64,000 nt of DNA from PALSA-278 sp963760285 (GTDB lineage Bacteria > Acidobacteriota > Terriglobia > Acidiferrales > UBA7541). The position numbers were made by a program, and so were the translations under genes. Location of the stretch: NCBI GenBank assembly GCA_963760285.1, contig CAVXCI010000001.1, positions 124,001-188,000 of the forward strand. The letters are read 5' to 3'. The notes below the pieces were generated by a model. It was not told the origin of the DNA and made no database searches. It saw only the letters and a list, made by a program, of their open reading frames with translations. This document shows positions 1 through 8,537 of the stretch, one piece after another (the stretch's first letter is position 1; every line of letters starts with the position of its first letter).

Positions 1-164
1 AAATAGATCTTGTTCTGCCGCTTCAGCTGGATTTCACGGTCGTCAAGCCGCCGCGAAAGGAACATGGTTCGGTACATGCGAAGGAGGGATTGGCGGTCCA
101 GCCCATGATATTTCTCCGGGGCAGCCTTTGCCTTCGCGGGGCGAACTTGCGTGCTGGTGGCCAT
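1..164 (-). CDS. 2-oxoacid dehydrogenase E1 component, N-terminal fragment (cut by the window edge)
   Basis: The first 54 codons of a gene that runs off the left edge on the minus strand. The translation begins MATSTQVRPAKAKA and continues with LLRMYRTMFLSRRLDDREI followed by LKRQNKIYF. This matches the N-terminal helix region of thiamine-diphosphate E1 subunits of branched-chain or pyruvate dehydrogenase complexes, where an arginine-rich stretch precedes the first cofactor-binding segment. The ATG at 162-164 has a purine-rich GGGGGAT about 11 bases upstream. The complex would oxidatively decarboxylate a 2-oxoacid and pass the acyl group to E2 lipoate. Family recognition rests on the N-terminus only, so substrate and alpha versus fused alpha-beta architecture cannot be told. 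Confidence 0.7.
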   Translation of the reverse strand, partial: MATSTQVRPAKAKAAPEKYHGLDRQSLLRMYRTMFLSRRLDDREIQLKRQNKIY

Positions 165-334
165 CAGATTTGGTTATCCCCCTGCGGAATTATCACTGCT
201 CATTATAACCAAAGAGGGGAGGCGCAGAAGCCAAACTCTTCCGCGGCGCCACGCCCACGCAGGCCATACGGCGTCTTCCCGGTGGCACAGCCGTTCGACG
301 CCTGTCCTTTGGTACAGGGTCATTGTCAGGCGCC

Positions 335-411
335 GTACAGTTAAGGCTTGCGGCATCGCCGCCAACAACGGCCCGTCATAAATAATCTTCTCCAGTACAC
401 TGTAACTGTAC
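335..411. promoter_or_regulatory. Operator-like inverted repeat GTACAGTTA / TAACTGTAC
   Basis: A perfect 9-bp inverted repeat, GTACAGTTA at 335-343 and TAACTGTAC at 403-411. The second arm lies in a compact motif made of the tandem direct repeat ACTGTA-ACTGTA and a GTACA...TGTAC palindrome. It is 170-250 bp upstream of the leftward E1 start, where an operator or distal regulator site would be expected. No regulator gene in the window is linked to it, so the role is inference. Confidence 0.35.
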
Positions 412-495
412 ACGAAGAGGGTCGGGGCCCGGCGTCCCCGGCAGCATCCGGAGCGGTCAATTAAGCAGGATGCAAGGCCGGAAAAGGATAAGACA

Positions 496-654
496 ATGTT
501 GACCATGTGCTTGAAAATCACGCTGGGCTGGACAGGGGTTTCCCTGCTAACCGCGCTAATGATGGGATGCGTTCTCGCGCGGAGCGCCCTTACTCTACAC
601 CACCGGCTCGGGTACTTGATGCCGCCCTCGGCATCGTTTCGGCTAATCGGCTGA
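496..654 (+). CDS. Possible 52-aa small membrane peptide
   Basis: A short ORF beginning MLTMCLKITLGWTGV, with a hydrophobic stretch at about residues 9-28 (contains SLLTALMMGCVLA) and a basic C-terminal half. A purine-rich GGAAAAGGA precedes the ATG by about 8 bases. No family is recognised. Support is only the ribosome-binding site and the hydrophobic segment, so it may be chance. Confidence 0.25.
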   Translation: MLTMCLKITLGWTGVSLLTALMMGCVLARSALTLHHRLGYLMPPSASFRLIG

Positions 655-673
655 TTTCCGGGGCACAACAAAC

Positions 674-1090
674 TCAGCGAGGTTTTCTCTGCGCCGCCGG
701 ACTCACTGAGCCGGCGGAAGACAAACTCAGGGATTCAAACCAATCCGCGGTCTTCTCGAAGGACTTGTCCCCTTCGGTAATCACCTCGTGCGCGACGCCC
801 TTGAACGGTTCCTCCGAGGGGATTCTCTCCAGCCAGCGCTGATAGGACATCTTCTCGTGGGGCGAGAAATGCAGCAGCACGGCCACGCGGATATGCGCGC
901 CATCCTCGGACGGGGCGGCTTTCTTCTTCCCTTCTGTTTGCGCCGGGGCTTCTTCCGCGTCCCGCCGTTCAAACTGCAAAGCGATTTTGTCTCCCAGCCG
1001 GAAACCCTGCTTCCAGCCGTCCACGCGATGCCGCGCCTTCTGCGCCGCCTCTTCATTCTCGCCGAAGTCGAATATTAGAAAAGCTCTCAT
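674..1090 (-). CDS. Conserved hypothetical protein, 138 aa
   Basis: Starts MRAFLIFDFGENEEAAQKARH. A longer frame with a TTG start exists, but this ATG begins the folded-looking part. The protein is soluble, alternating beta-strand and helix, with a charged Lys/Glu-rich linker near residues 50-60 (EEAPAQTEGKKKAAPSE). A second half contains YQRWLERIPSEEPFKG and HEVITEG. No signal peptide, transmembrane segment or catalytic motif is visible. Function unknown. It stands alone, codirectional with the spermidine-synthase-like gene behind it and the E1 gene ahead. Confidence 0.6.
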   Translation of the reverse strand: MRAFLIFDFGENEEAAQKARHRVDGWKQGFRLGDKIALQFERRDAEEAPAQTEGKKKAAPSEDGAHIRVAVLLHFSPHEKMSYQRWLERIPSEEPFKGVAHEVITEGDKSFEKTADWFESLSLSSAGSVSPAAQRKPR

Positions 1091-1177
1091 TACTTTTGTA
1101 TAGACCCCCCATGCGGGCTGTGTCAAGAAATCGCCGAAATCAGCAATGATTTGGGCGCCGGCGAACTCGCCGAAGAG

Positions 1178-3280
1178 TCACTTAAGGACTCGGAACAGGC
1201 TGCTGTAATCGTCTGTCCAAACCGCGCGATTGCCTTCGGGAATGTAGACCGTCCACGTGCGGCCCAGTTCCGGCTGGTCGAAAAAATCGCCCGGACTTGC
1301 CGAGAGCACCCAGGTGGAGGCGTAGAATCCCGCACGCGTATCGCTGGCCCGGCTGATCACCACGGAGAGTTTATCCAGCGACGACGCCGCGCCCACGGCG
1401 ATGGGCTCCAGATTCAAATATTTGTTGGACACATGCACGGCCAGTACGCCGTCGGGCTTCAGGTGGCGGAAATAAAGTTGATACGCCTGCAAGGTGAGAA
1501 GATGCACGGGCACGGAATCTCCCGAAAACGCATCCACGACGAGCACGTCGAACTCCTGCGGCGGCTCGCGTTCCAGGGAGAGCCGGGCGTCGCCCATGAC
1601 GATGTCAATTGTGGCTGGTGAATCGCCGAGGAAAGTGAAGTCGCGATTCGCCACTTCCACCACCAGCGGATTAATTTCGTAAAACGTGTAATGGTCTCCC
1701 GGACGCCCGTAAGCCGCAAGTGTTCCCGCGCCGAGGCCAATCACGCCCACGCGCAGCGGACCGCGTCTGCCCATCGCTCGCAACGCCAACCCCACGCCGG
1801 AATCCATTGTGTAGTAGGCCGTGGGCTCCCGGCGGCGAGAAGGCGCAAGAAACTGCACGCCGTGGTCAATGGTGCCATTCATCAACTTGCGGAAGGGTGC
1901 GTCGGTTTCATCCACACCTTCCGCCGAAATCTTCGCTGGAGCGGCGCCAACAGCCGCCACGTCAAACACGCGCAAAACTCCGTAGAAATTGCGCGCCATG
2001 AAGCGCGTATGATCCCTCTGCTGGCGTGCGGTCACAAACAGGCTGGCCAGCAATGCCACCACCAGGGCTACGAGAACCAGCCACGCTGGCTTGAAGCGCG
2101 CGCGGTAGAATTCGCTGCCCGGGTCAGACCGCAGCACCACCAGAACCAAGACCGCGCACGCTCCCATGGCGATGGGCAATTCGTAAAATCCTGAAAACAG
2201 GTGCGGCGCCAGCAATGCCACGAACACCGCTCCCGTGGCTCCGCCAAACGAAATCATCAGGTAGAACGAAGTGAGAAAGGCCGGATGCGGCTTCAGACGC
2301 GCCAGTTCGCCATGGCACACCATGCAACAGACAAACAATCCCGCGCAGAAAAGCGGAATGATTACCCACACTGGCGCTCCTGCCGAAAAATCCGGCGCCA
2401 TTGCATACGCCATGCCGCCCAGAGCCACACCCAACAGACGCAAAAAAAGCCAGCGGTTATACCAGGCGCGGCCTTCGAAACAGAGAATGAAGCTGAAGAG
2501 ATAGAGGCTCAGCGGAATCACCCACAGGAGCGGAACGGCTGCCACGTTCTGGCTGATGTGATTGGTTACCGCCAAAAGGAGCGCCGAGGCGCAGGCCGCC
2601 AATGCAAACCATAGCCATCGCACGTTCCAATTGGGAGCGGAAGTCTCTTGTCGGACACTTAGGGCATCGGCTCCATTCGCGCCGCGCCGCCCCAGCGCTA
2701 TCGCCGCGCACAGCAGTGCAGCCACTGCGTAAGCAATTGACCAACCGATAGCCTGGTGGCGGACCGTCAATCTCGGCTCGACAACCAACGGATAGCTGAG
2801 CAACGCCAGCAGCGAAGCGGTATTCGACAACGCGTAGAAGCGATACGGCGTCGCGCCAGATTGCGATCCCGCATACCAGGCCTGCAGCAAGGGGCTGGCC
2901 GACGAGAGCAGGAAATACGGCAGTCCGGCGGTGAGCGCCAAAACTCCAAGGATGCGCAACGAAGGATCGCCCAACGCCCCGGGCTTCCAGGAATCCCTGG
3001 GCAAAATCGGCAGGACGCAAAGACTGGCCGCCAGCAGCAGTGCGTGAACCATTCCTGCCGTCCGCGGGCTGCGCAGGCGCGTCAGCAGATGTGCGTAGAG
3101 ATAGCCCAGCAGCAGAACCGTCTGGAAAAACACCAGGCAGACGGTCCACACGCCCGCCGCGCCGCCGAACCACGGCAGGATGATTTTTCCCATCAGCGGC
3201 TGTACCTGGAACAGAAGAAACGCACTGCAAAAAACCGCCAGCCCATAAATCAGCCTGGCAATCGGATTTGGTTTAATCAT
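1178..3280 (-). CDS. Membrane-fused spermidine-synthase-like protein (fused MFS/spermidine synthase)
   Basis: About 700 residues. The N-terminal 450 form roughly a dozen hydrophobic segments, opening with AFLLFQVQPLMGKIILPWFG, the signature of the fused MFS/spermidine synthase family. The C-terminal part is a Rossmann aminopropyltransferase-like domain: a glycine-rich nucleotide loop (GVIGLGAGTLAAYG), an acidic MGDARLSLE, and DVLVVDAFSGDSVPVHLLT, which carries the catalytic-site Asp of spermidine synthases. True polyamine synthesis is not proven in this family. I chose the ATG at 3280 because the first membrane helix follows at once. An in-frame ATG at 3343 would add 21 polar residues, and neither start has a strong ribosome-binding site. 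The 3281-3552 gap upstream shows nothing recognisable. Confidence 0.8.
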   Translation of the reverse strand: MIKPNPIARLIYGLAVFCSAFLLFQVQPLMGKIILPWFGGAAGVWTVCLVFFQTVLLLGYLYAHLLTRLRSPRTAGMVHALLLAASLCVLPILPRDSWKPGALGDPSLRILGVLALTAGLPYFLLSSASPLLQAWYAGSQSGATPYRFYALSNTASLLALLSYPLVVEPRLTVRHQAIGWSIAYAVAALLCAAIALGRRGANGADALSVRQETSAPNWNVRWLWFALAACASALLLAVTNHISQNVAAVPLLWVIPLSLYLFSFILCFEGRAWYNRWLFLRLLGVALGGMAYAMAPDFSAGAPVWVIIPLFCAGLFVCCMVCHGELARLKPHPAFLTSFYLMISFGGATGAVFVALLAPHLFSGFYELPIAMGACAVLVLVVLRSDPGSEFYRARFKPAWLVLVALVVALLASLFVTARQQRDHTRFMARNFYGVLRVFDVAAVGAAPAKISAEGVDETDAPFRKLMNGTIDHGVQFLAPSRRREPTAYYTMDSGVGLALRAMGRRGPLRVGVIGLGAGTLAAYGRPGDHYTFYEINPLVVEVANRDFTFLGDSPATIDIVMGDARLSLEREPPQEFDVLVVDAFSGDSVPVHLLTLQAYQLYFRHLKPDGVLAVHVSNKYLNLEPIAVGAASSLDKLSVVISRASDTRAGFYASTWVLSASPGDFFDQPELGRTWTVYIPEGNRAVWTDDYSSLFRVLK

Positions 3281-3552
3281 GGACGCAGCAGTGGATGGCG
3301 CGGTTATTTTCGCGTGCGGATCGGCGCTTGTTGGATGCGGCATGAATTGGGCGGCCGGGAACGCGGAGCCCGCGGCATTCTACACCGGGTACGCATTTTG
3401 CCGCGGATTTCGCGCGCCAATGTGCTGGCACGCGTTTGTTTCAAGGCGAAGCCCTTGCGGCTTTGGAATGAGGTGCTGGGGGCATTTTGCGGCGGACTGC
3501 GGAAACCGGTTCGCACAGTTCCGCGGTCCCGCCGAAATTAGAATTGGCGGCT

Positions 3553-4572
3553 TTACTGCGAGATGGTCAGCACCACGCGAAATTCTGCCTTGCCGCTCAT
3601 CATGCGCTCATAGGCTTCATTGGCCTGCGACAGCGGCATTTTCTCAATCATGGGGCGAACGCCGCTGAGCGCGGCGGACCGCAAAGTGTCTTCCGAATCC
3701 GCCGCCGTTCCCGACGGCCAGCCCGCAATGGCCTTCCGGCCGCGAATCAACTGCGACGGCGATACCTCCACCGGGTCCGGGCTGGCGCCCACGATAACCA
3801 TTTTCCCGTTCGGCCCCAGGCCGTCAATCAATGCCGACATGGCTTTGGCGTTGGGGACCGTGGTGAGAATTACGCGGGCTCCGCCCATCCTCGTCAATTC
3901 CGCCGCGGCGTTCAGAGCCGAACTGTCTATGTAATGTTGCGCTCCCAGCTTCTTCGCCAGAGGGGCGTTGGCTGGACCGCGCCCAATGGCCACAACCTCA
4001 TATCCCGCTGCCTTTGCCCACTGGATCGCCAAATGCCCCAGTCCGCCAACGCCCTGAACAGCCACCAGGTCTCCCGGCCCGGCGCCACTGTGGCGGAGAG
4101 CGTTGAACGTGGTGATTCCCGCGCACATCAGCGGCGCGGCATCTTCCGCGGTAAGTCCTTCCGGCACGTGCGCTATCGCTTCTTCCCGCGCAATCATGTA
4201 TTCGCCGTAGCCGCCGTCCGAGCTGATGCCGGTCACCATTCCACGCTCACAATTCATGAAGTCCCCGCGCCGGCATGGCAGGCAGTGAAAGCAGTGGCCT
4301 CCATGCCAGCCGACTCCCACCCGCTCGCCGATGTTCCAGGTCGTCACGCCCGGCCCCAGTTCGTCAATCATGCCAATCACTTCGTGGCCCGGCACGCGGG
4401 GAAATTGAATTCCCGGCCACAAATTGTCCTTCACGGCAGAATCACTGTGGCAGACTCCGCAAGCCAGCACGCGCAAACGCACCGTGCCAGGTCCAGGCTG
4501 CGGGACGTCGCGCTCCACAAGCTCAAGTGGTCCACCTGGTTTGGTCACCTGCACCACTTTCATTTTTTTCAC
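3553..4572 (-). CDS. Zinc-dependent alcohol dehydrogenase (MDR family)
   Basis: 339 residues, the normal length for the medium-chain dehydrogenase/reductase family. The catalytic zinc ligands are visible as CGVCHSD (Cys about 37) and GHE in VPGHEVIG. The structural zinc loop is HCFHCLPCRRGDFMNC, four cysteines with standard spacing. The Rossmann dinucleotide loop is GVGGLGHLAIQWAKAAG. It most resembles the AdhA/AdhP-like group that interconverts primary alcohols and aldehydes with NAD(P). It is divergent from the mrfAB pair that starts 125 bp away. Substrate cannot be set from sequence alone. Confidence 0.88.
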   Translation of the reverse strand: MKKMKVVQVTKPGGPLELVERDVPQPGPGTVRLRVLACGVCHSDSAVKDNLWPGIQFPRVPGHEVIGMIDELGPGVTTWNIGERVGVGWHGGHCFHCLPCRRGDFMNCERGMVTGISSDGGYGEYMIAREEAIAHVPEGLTAEDAAPLMCAGITTFNALRHSGAGPGDLVAVQGVGGLGHLAIQWAKAAGYEVVAIGRGPANAPLAKKLGAQHYIDSSALNAAAELTRMGGARVILTTVPNAKAMSALIDGLGPNGKMVIVGASPDPVEVSPSQLIRGRKAIAGWPSGTAADSEDTLRSAALSGVRPMIEKMPLSQANEAYERMMSGKAEFRVVLTISQ

Positions 4573-4697
4573 GCCGTGTCTCCTGGAATCGCCGTTGGTG
4601 GAAATACCCTAGTTCAGACGCTGGGCATGGCCCGCGGGATTCAAATCCTGAAATTGGCCTTGTCGGCCACATCACCGCGTGTTACATTTCGGAGCGA

Positions 4698-7208
4698 ATG
4701 AAAAGCGAAGAACAGTTTACGACTGATTCGCTGGCGCTGCCCGGCGCTGCGATGAAGAACTCGGGGTTGCCCTCTTTGGGCAGTACCGCGCAGATGGAGC
4801 GCGTCCGTGGGGCTCTGGAAGCCCTGGCGGGGCGTGACCACAGCGGCGAGGTCCTGACGGCTGTCCGGCGCATTCCGGCCCGCGAGGCGGAATATGCTCC
4901 CCTCCCCTCGTGGGTGCATCGCGACTTGGCGGCGGCGTATCGTCAGCGGGGCATCTCCCAGCTATACACCCACCAGGCCATCGCCGCAGAGCGCGTCCGC
5001 GCCGGGCGCAACGTGGTGGTGGTTACGCCCACTGCCTCCGGCAAGACGCTGTGTTACAACCTGCCGGTGCTTCACGCCGTCCTGGAAAACCCGGATACCC
5101 GCGCGCTTTATCTTTTTCCCACCAAGGCGCTGGCGCAGGACCAGTTGGCTGAACTGCAAGGTCTCTGCGCGCGGCTGGACGACCGTTTCGGTGTGTTCAC
5201 CTACGATGGCGATACGCCGTCCGACGCACGCAAAGCCATTCGCGAGCGCGGCCACATTGTGCTCTCGAATCCGGACATGCTGCACACCGGAGTCCTGCCG
5301 CATCACACGCGCTGGACGAGGCTGTTCGAAAACCTGCGCTACATTGTGCTGGATGAACTGCACACCTACCGCGGCGTTTTCGGCAGCCATCTGGCCAACG
5401 TCCTGCGGCGGCTGCGGCGCATCACGCGGTTCTATGGATCCGAGCCGCAGTTCATTTGCTGCTCGGCGACCATCGCCAATCCCGGCGAACTGGCCGCGCG
5501 GCTGATTGAAGAGGAAGTGGACGTCCTCGATGAAAATGGCGCGCCGGCCGCGGAAAAAGTATTCGTGTTTTATAACCCGCCGGTAGTGAACCGCAACCTG
5601 GGCATTCGGCGCAGTTGTATCAACGAATCCACGCGCGTGGCCGCGGAGCTTCTCCGCCGCGATCTGCAAACGATCGTTTTCGCCAACAGCCGCCTGCACA
5701 CCGAAGTAATGCTGACCAATCTGCACCACGCCTTTCCCGCCAAGCCCGGCGCGGCGGAAAACATCCGTGGCTATCGCGGCGGTTATCTTCCCGGTGAGCG
5801 GCGGGCCATCGAACGCGGCCTGCGCGACGGCCAGATTCGCGGGGTGGTGGCCACCAATGCGCTGGAGCTGGGCATTGATATCGGGTCGCTGGATGCCGCG
5901 GTGATGGCCGGTTATCCGGGTTCGATTGCGTCCGCATGGCAGCGCGCCGGGCGCGCCGGGCGCCGCAACGGCAGCTCCTGCGCGGTGCTGGTGGCTTCGT
6001 CCGCTCCGCTGGATCAATTCATCGTCCAGCATCCGGACTATTTTTTCGGACGCACGCCGGAACATGCCTACATCCAGCCGGACAATCTGGAAATCCTGGT
6101 GAACCACCTGAAATGCGCGGCATTTGAGTTGCCCATCGGGCCCGAAGAGCGTATCGGCGGCGCGGACCTGCCGGTCATTTGCGAGCATCTGGCCGAGACG
6201 GGATTTCTGCATCGCAGTGGCGGTCATTGGCATTGGACTCAGGAAGCTTATCCGGCGGACACCGTCAGTCTGCGAACGATAACCTCCGACAATTTTGTGA
6301 TCATTGACGTCACCGGCGGCGGCCGTGGCGAGCCGCGGGTGATCGGCGAAGTGGATTTCCCCAGCGCGCTCGCCACCGTCCATCCCAAGGCGATTTATCT
6401 GCACCAGGGCCAGCAATACCACGTGGAGAATCTCGATTTCACCGAGCGCAAGGCTTATGTGAAGCCCGTGGAAGTGGACTACTACACGGACGCCATTCGC
6501 TACACCCAGGTGCGCGTCCTGGAAGCCGCGGCGGAGGAATTCGTGAGCGGTCCGGCGATGAGGGCGCACGGCGACGTGCTGGTGCGTTCGCAGGTGGTGG
6601 GCTTCAAGAAGATAAAGTTTTTCACCAACGAAAATATTGGCGACGGAAAACTGGAATTGCCGGAAAACGAAATGCACACCACGGCCTGTTGGATCACTTT
6701 GCGCCGCGCGCTGATCGAATCACTGGATTTCCCTCTTTCCGACCGCCAGGCCGGCATGTACGGCCTGCTTCACGCCATGGAAACAGTGGCCACGCTGCTC
6801 CTGATGTGCGATCCCCGTGACCTGGGCACGGCCATGGGCGAACGGCCGCCCCAGCCCGGCGTCATGGGCGCGGCGGAAGCGGGAGATGGGTGGATCGCCC
6901 CGCCCAGTTCACGCAGTGCAGCGCGCAACAACGAGCCGGAACGCGAATTCTTCGAGCCGAACTTGTATCTCTACGACGCCTATCCTGGCGGCATCGGCTT
7001 CAGCGAGCCGCTCTACGAAGTACATGCCATGCTCCTGGCGCGCACATACGAATTGATCGCGCAGTGCCTGTGCGACAACGGCTGCCCGTCCTGCGTTGGT
7101 CCCGCCAGCGCGCAAGGCGAACGCGTCAAAGAAGCCGCGCTGGCTATTCTGGCGAAACTCTCTGGAGGCGATGCGCCCGAAGTCACTTTCCCGCGCGCCC
7201 ATTCCTAG
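4698..7208 (+). CDS. mrfA: DEAD/DEAH-box helicase with C-terminal zinc domain (MrfA/YprA-like)
   Basis: 836 residues from the ATG at 4698, chosen because GGAG lies just upstream and family homology starts nearby. An upstream extension to 4275 is antisense to the alcohol dehydrogenase. Walker A is TPTASGKT at 110-117. The DExH box is VLDELHTYRG. Later RecA2 motifs include TNALELGIDIG and QRAGRAGRR. The C-terminus has the DUF1998/MZB cysteine cluster QCLCDNGCPSCVGP. The Bacillus homologue MrfA is a 3'-5' helicase that works with the exonuclease MrfB in repair of mitomycin C damage. Here the exonuclease gene starts 2 bases after this stop, which strengthens the assignment. DISARM DrmB also has DUF1998, but no methyltransferase or DrmA neighbour is present. 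Confidence 0.88.
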   Translation: MKSEEQFTTDSLALPGAAMKNSGLPSLGSTAQMERVRGALEALAGRDHSGEVLTAVRRIPAREAEYAPLPSWVHRDLAAAYRQRGISQLYTHQAIAAERVRAGRNVVVVTPTASGKTLCYNLPVLHAVLENPDTRALYLFPTKALAQDQLAELQGLCARLDDRFGVFTYDGDTPSDARKAIRERGHIVLSNPDMLHTGVLPHHTRWTRLFENLRYIVLDELHTYRGVFGSHLANVLRRLRRITRFYGSEPQFICCSATIANPGELAARLIEEEVDVLDENGAPAAEKVFVFYNPPVVNRNLGIRRSCINESTRVAAELLRRDLQTIVFANSRLHTEVMLTNLHHAFPAKPGAAENIRGYRGGYLPGERRAIERGLRDGQIRGVVATNALELGIDIGSLDAAVMAGYPGSIASAWQRAGRAGRRNGSSCAVLVASSAPLDQFIVQHPDYFFGRTPEHAYIQPDNLEILVNHLKCAAFELPIGPEERIGGADLPVICEHLAETGFLHRSGGHWHWTQEAYPADTVSLRTITSDNFVIIDVTGGGRGEPRVIGEVDFPSALATVHPKAIYLHQGQQYHVENLDFTERKAYVKPVEVDYYTDAIRYTQVRVLEAAAEEFVSGPAMRAHGDVLVRSQVVGFKKIKFFTNENIGDGKLELPENEMHTTACWITLRRALIESLDFPLSDRQAGMYGLLHAMETVATLLLMCDPRDLGTAMGERPPQPGVMGAAEAGDGWIAPPSSRSAARNNEPEREFFEPNLYLYDAYPGGIGFSEPLYEVHAMLLARTYELIAQCLCDNGCPSCVGPASAQGERVKEAALAILAKLSGGDAPEVTFPRAHS

Positions 7209-7210
7209 CC

Positions 7211-8521
7211 ATGCCCGCTTCACTGGATGAAAAACTTCGGCGGCTCCACGGATTGCGCCCCGCCGCGCGCCATAGCTCGACACAGGTTCTGGAGCCTCAG
7301 CCGTCAGCGCATTCCCATTCCGATTTGCCGCTGGCTTCCGAACGCCTCGAGCGCCTGCTGGGAGCGGAGACGGCACGCAATCATTACGGGGAGCATCTCG
7401 CCTGGCGCAGCTGGTATGCCGAGCCGCAACATCACGAATTCTTACCCGAAGCGCTGCATCTCCTGGCGCCGGGCCTCCATGCCGATGCCGCCAATCCCGA
7501 AAACTGGCTTTTTCTGGACACGGAGACCACCGGCCTCGCGGGCGGCACGGGCACATACGCTTTCCTGGTGGGCCTGGCATGGTGGGACGCGGGCGGGCTT
7601 CAGGTGGAGCAGCTTTTCCTGCGCGATCTGGACGAAGAGCATTCCGTTCTGCTGGCGCTGCAAGAGCGCATCGCGGAGCGTCCCGTGTTGGTCACCTTCA
7701 ACGGGAAAACATTCGACTGGCCCTTGCTGGAAACCCGCTTCCGCATGACGCGCTCCATTCCACCGCAGACTTTGCGCGCCCACATAGACTTGCTTCACCC
7801 CGCGCGGCAGCTTTGGCGATTACGGCTGGGTTCCGTGCGGCTATGCGAATTGGAGCATCACATTTTGGGACAGGAGCGCGCCGAAGACGTGATTTCCGCG
7901 CTGATCCCGCGCTTCTATTTTGACTTTCTTCGCGGCGGCCCGGCGGAGCCTCTGGTTCCCGTTTTCCAACACAACCGCATGGACCTGCAGGGGCTGGCCG
8001 CGCTCACAATGCACGCTCTCGCACTGCTTTCATCGCCGCCATCAGAAGACGCCGACCCGCTGGACCTCTTCGCGTTGTCGCGCCTCTTCGAACGTCGCGG
8101 CGATACTACCCGCGCGCGCCAGCTTTATCACCAGGCGCTCGATCGCGGCCTGCCAACCGCGGTGGACCGCGCCGCCCGTCTCCATCTGGCGCGGCTCGCG
8201 AAGCGAGAAGGCGATCTGCTGCTGGCTCATTCGCTCTGGGAGGAATTGTGCAGCGATTCGCGGGAGGGCCTGGCGGCATACGAGCAGCTGGCCATCTACT
8301 ACGAACATACCGCGCGGCAGCCGGAACGCGCCGCCGAAATCACTCGCGCGGCCCTGGAAGAATTGCACGAAGTGAACCGCCGGGGCGCTCTCCCGGACGC
8401 CGCTTATCGCCGCTGCCTCGCCGGGCTGGAGCACCGCCTGCGGCGGCTCTCCGGAAAAACGCAGCGCGAAAAATCCGCGCGCTGTTTTCCACTTCGTCCG
8501 GCAAAAGCTAGCCAGCCCTAA
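7211..8521 (+). CDS. mrfB: DEDDh-type exonuclease (MrfB/YprB-like) with TPR-like C-terminus
   Basis: 436 residues, starting two bases after the helicase stop, so probably translationally coupled. The RNase H-like exonuclease core begins with FLDTETTGL (Asp103, Glu105). It continues through VLVTFNGKTFDWPLLETRF, which carries the second acidic motif, and ends with HNRMDLQGL, the His/Asp motif. The last 150 residues are helical and repeat-like (ALSRLFERRGDTTRARQLY), as in the YprB family. In Bacillus, MrfB degrades DNA near mitomycin adducts together with MrfA, independently of UvrABC. It ends 16 bp before a convergent gene. Confidence 0.85.
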   Translation: MPASLDEKLRRLHGLRPAARHSSTQVLEPQPSAHSHSDLPLASERLERLLGAETARNHYGEHLAWRSWYAEPQHHEFLPEALHLLAPGLHADAANPENWLFLDTETTGLAGGTGTYAFLVGLAWWDAGGLQVEQLFLRDLDEEHSVLLALQERIAERPVLVTFNGKTFDWPLLETRFRMTRSIPPQTLRAHIDLLHPARQLWRLRLGSVRLCELEHHILGQERAEDVISALIPRFYFDFLRGGPAEPLVPVFQHNRMDLQGLAALTMHALALLSSPPSEDADPLDLFALSRLFERRGDTTRARQLYHQALDRGLPTAVDRAARLHLARLAKREGDLLLAHSLWEELCSDSREGLAAYEQLAIYYEHTARQPERAAEITRAALEELHEVNRRGALPDAAYRRCLAGLEHRLRRLSGKTQREKSARCFPLRPAKASQP

Positions 8522-8537
8522 AAAAATGCAGTCGGCG

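Larger units (their letters stand above)
165..673. other. 509-bp intergenic stretch upstream of the E1 gene
   Basis: No long coding sequence is supported here. It holds the 5' region of the leftward E1 gene, an inverted repeat at 335-411 and one short possible ORF at 496-654. The longer open frames crossing it lack a ribosome-binding site and read like antisense of low-complexity GC sequence. Confidence 0.5.

Noticed and set aside
4962..6677. 571-codon open frame antisense to mrfA
   Set aside because: It is the complement of a well-supported helicase in a GC-rich gene; the translation has no domain and is His/Arg-rich as antisense frames are.
4698..8521. DISARM system because of DUF1998
   Set aside because: No DrmA, methyltransferase or PLD gene nearby, and the adjacent DEDDh exonuclease fits the MrfAB pair.
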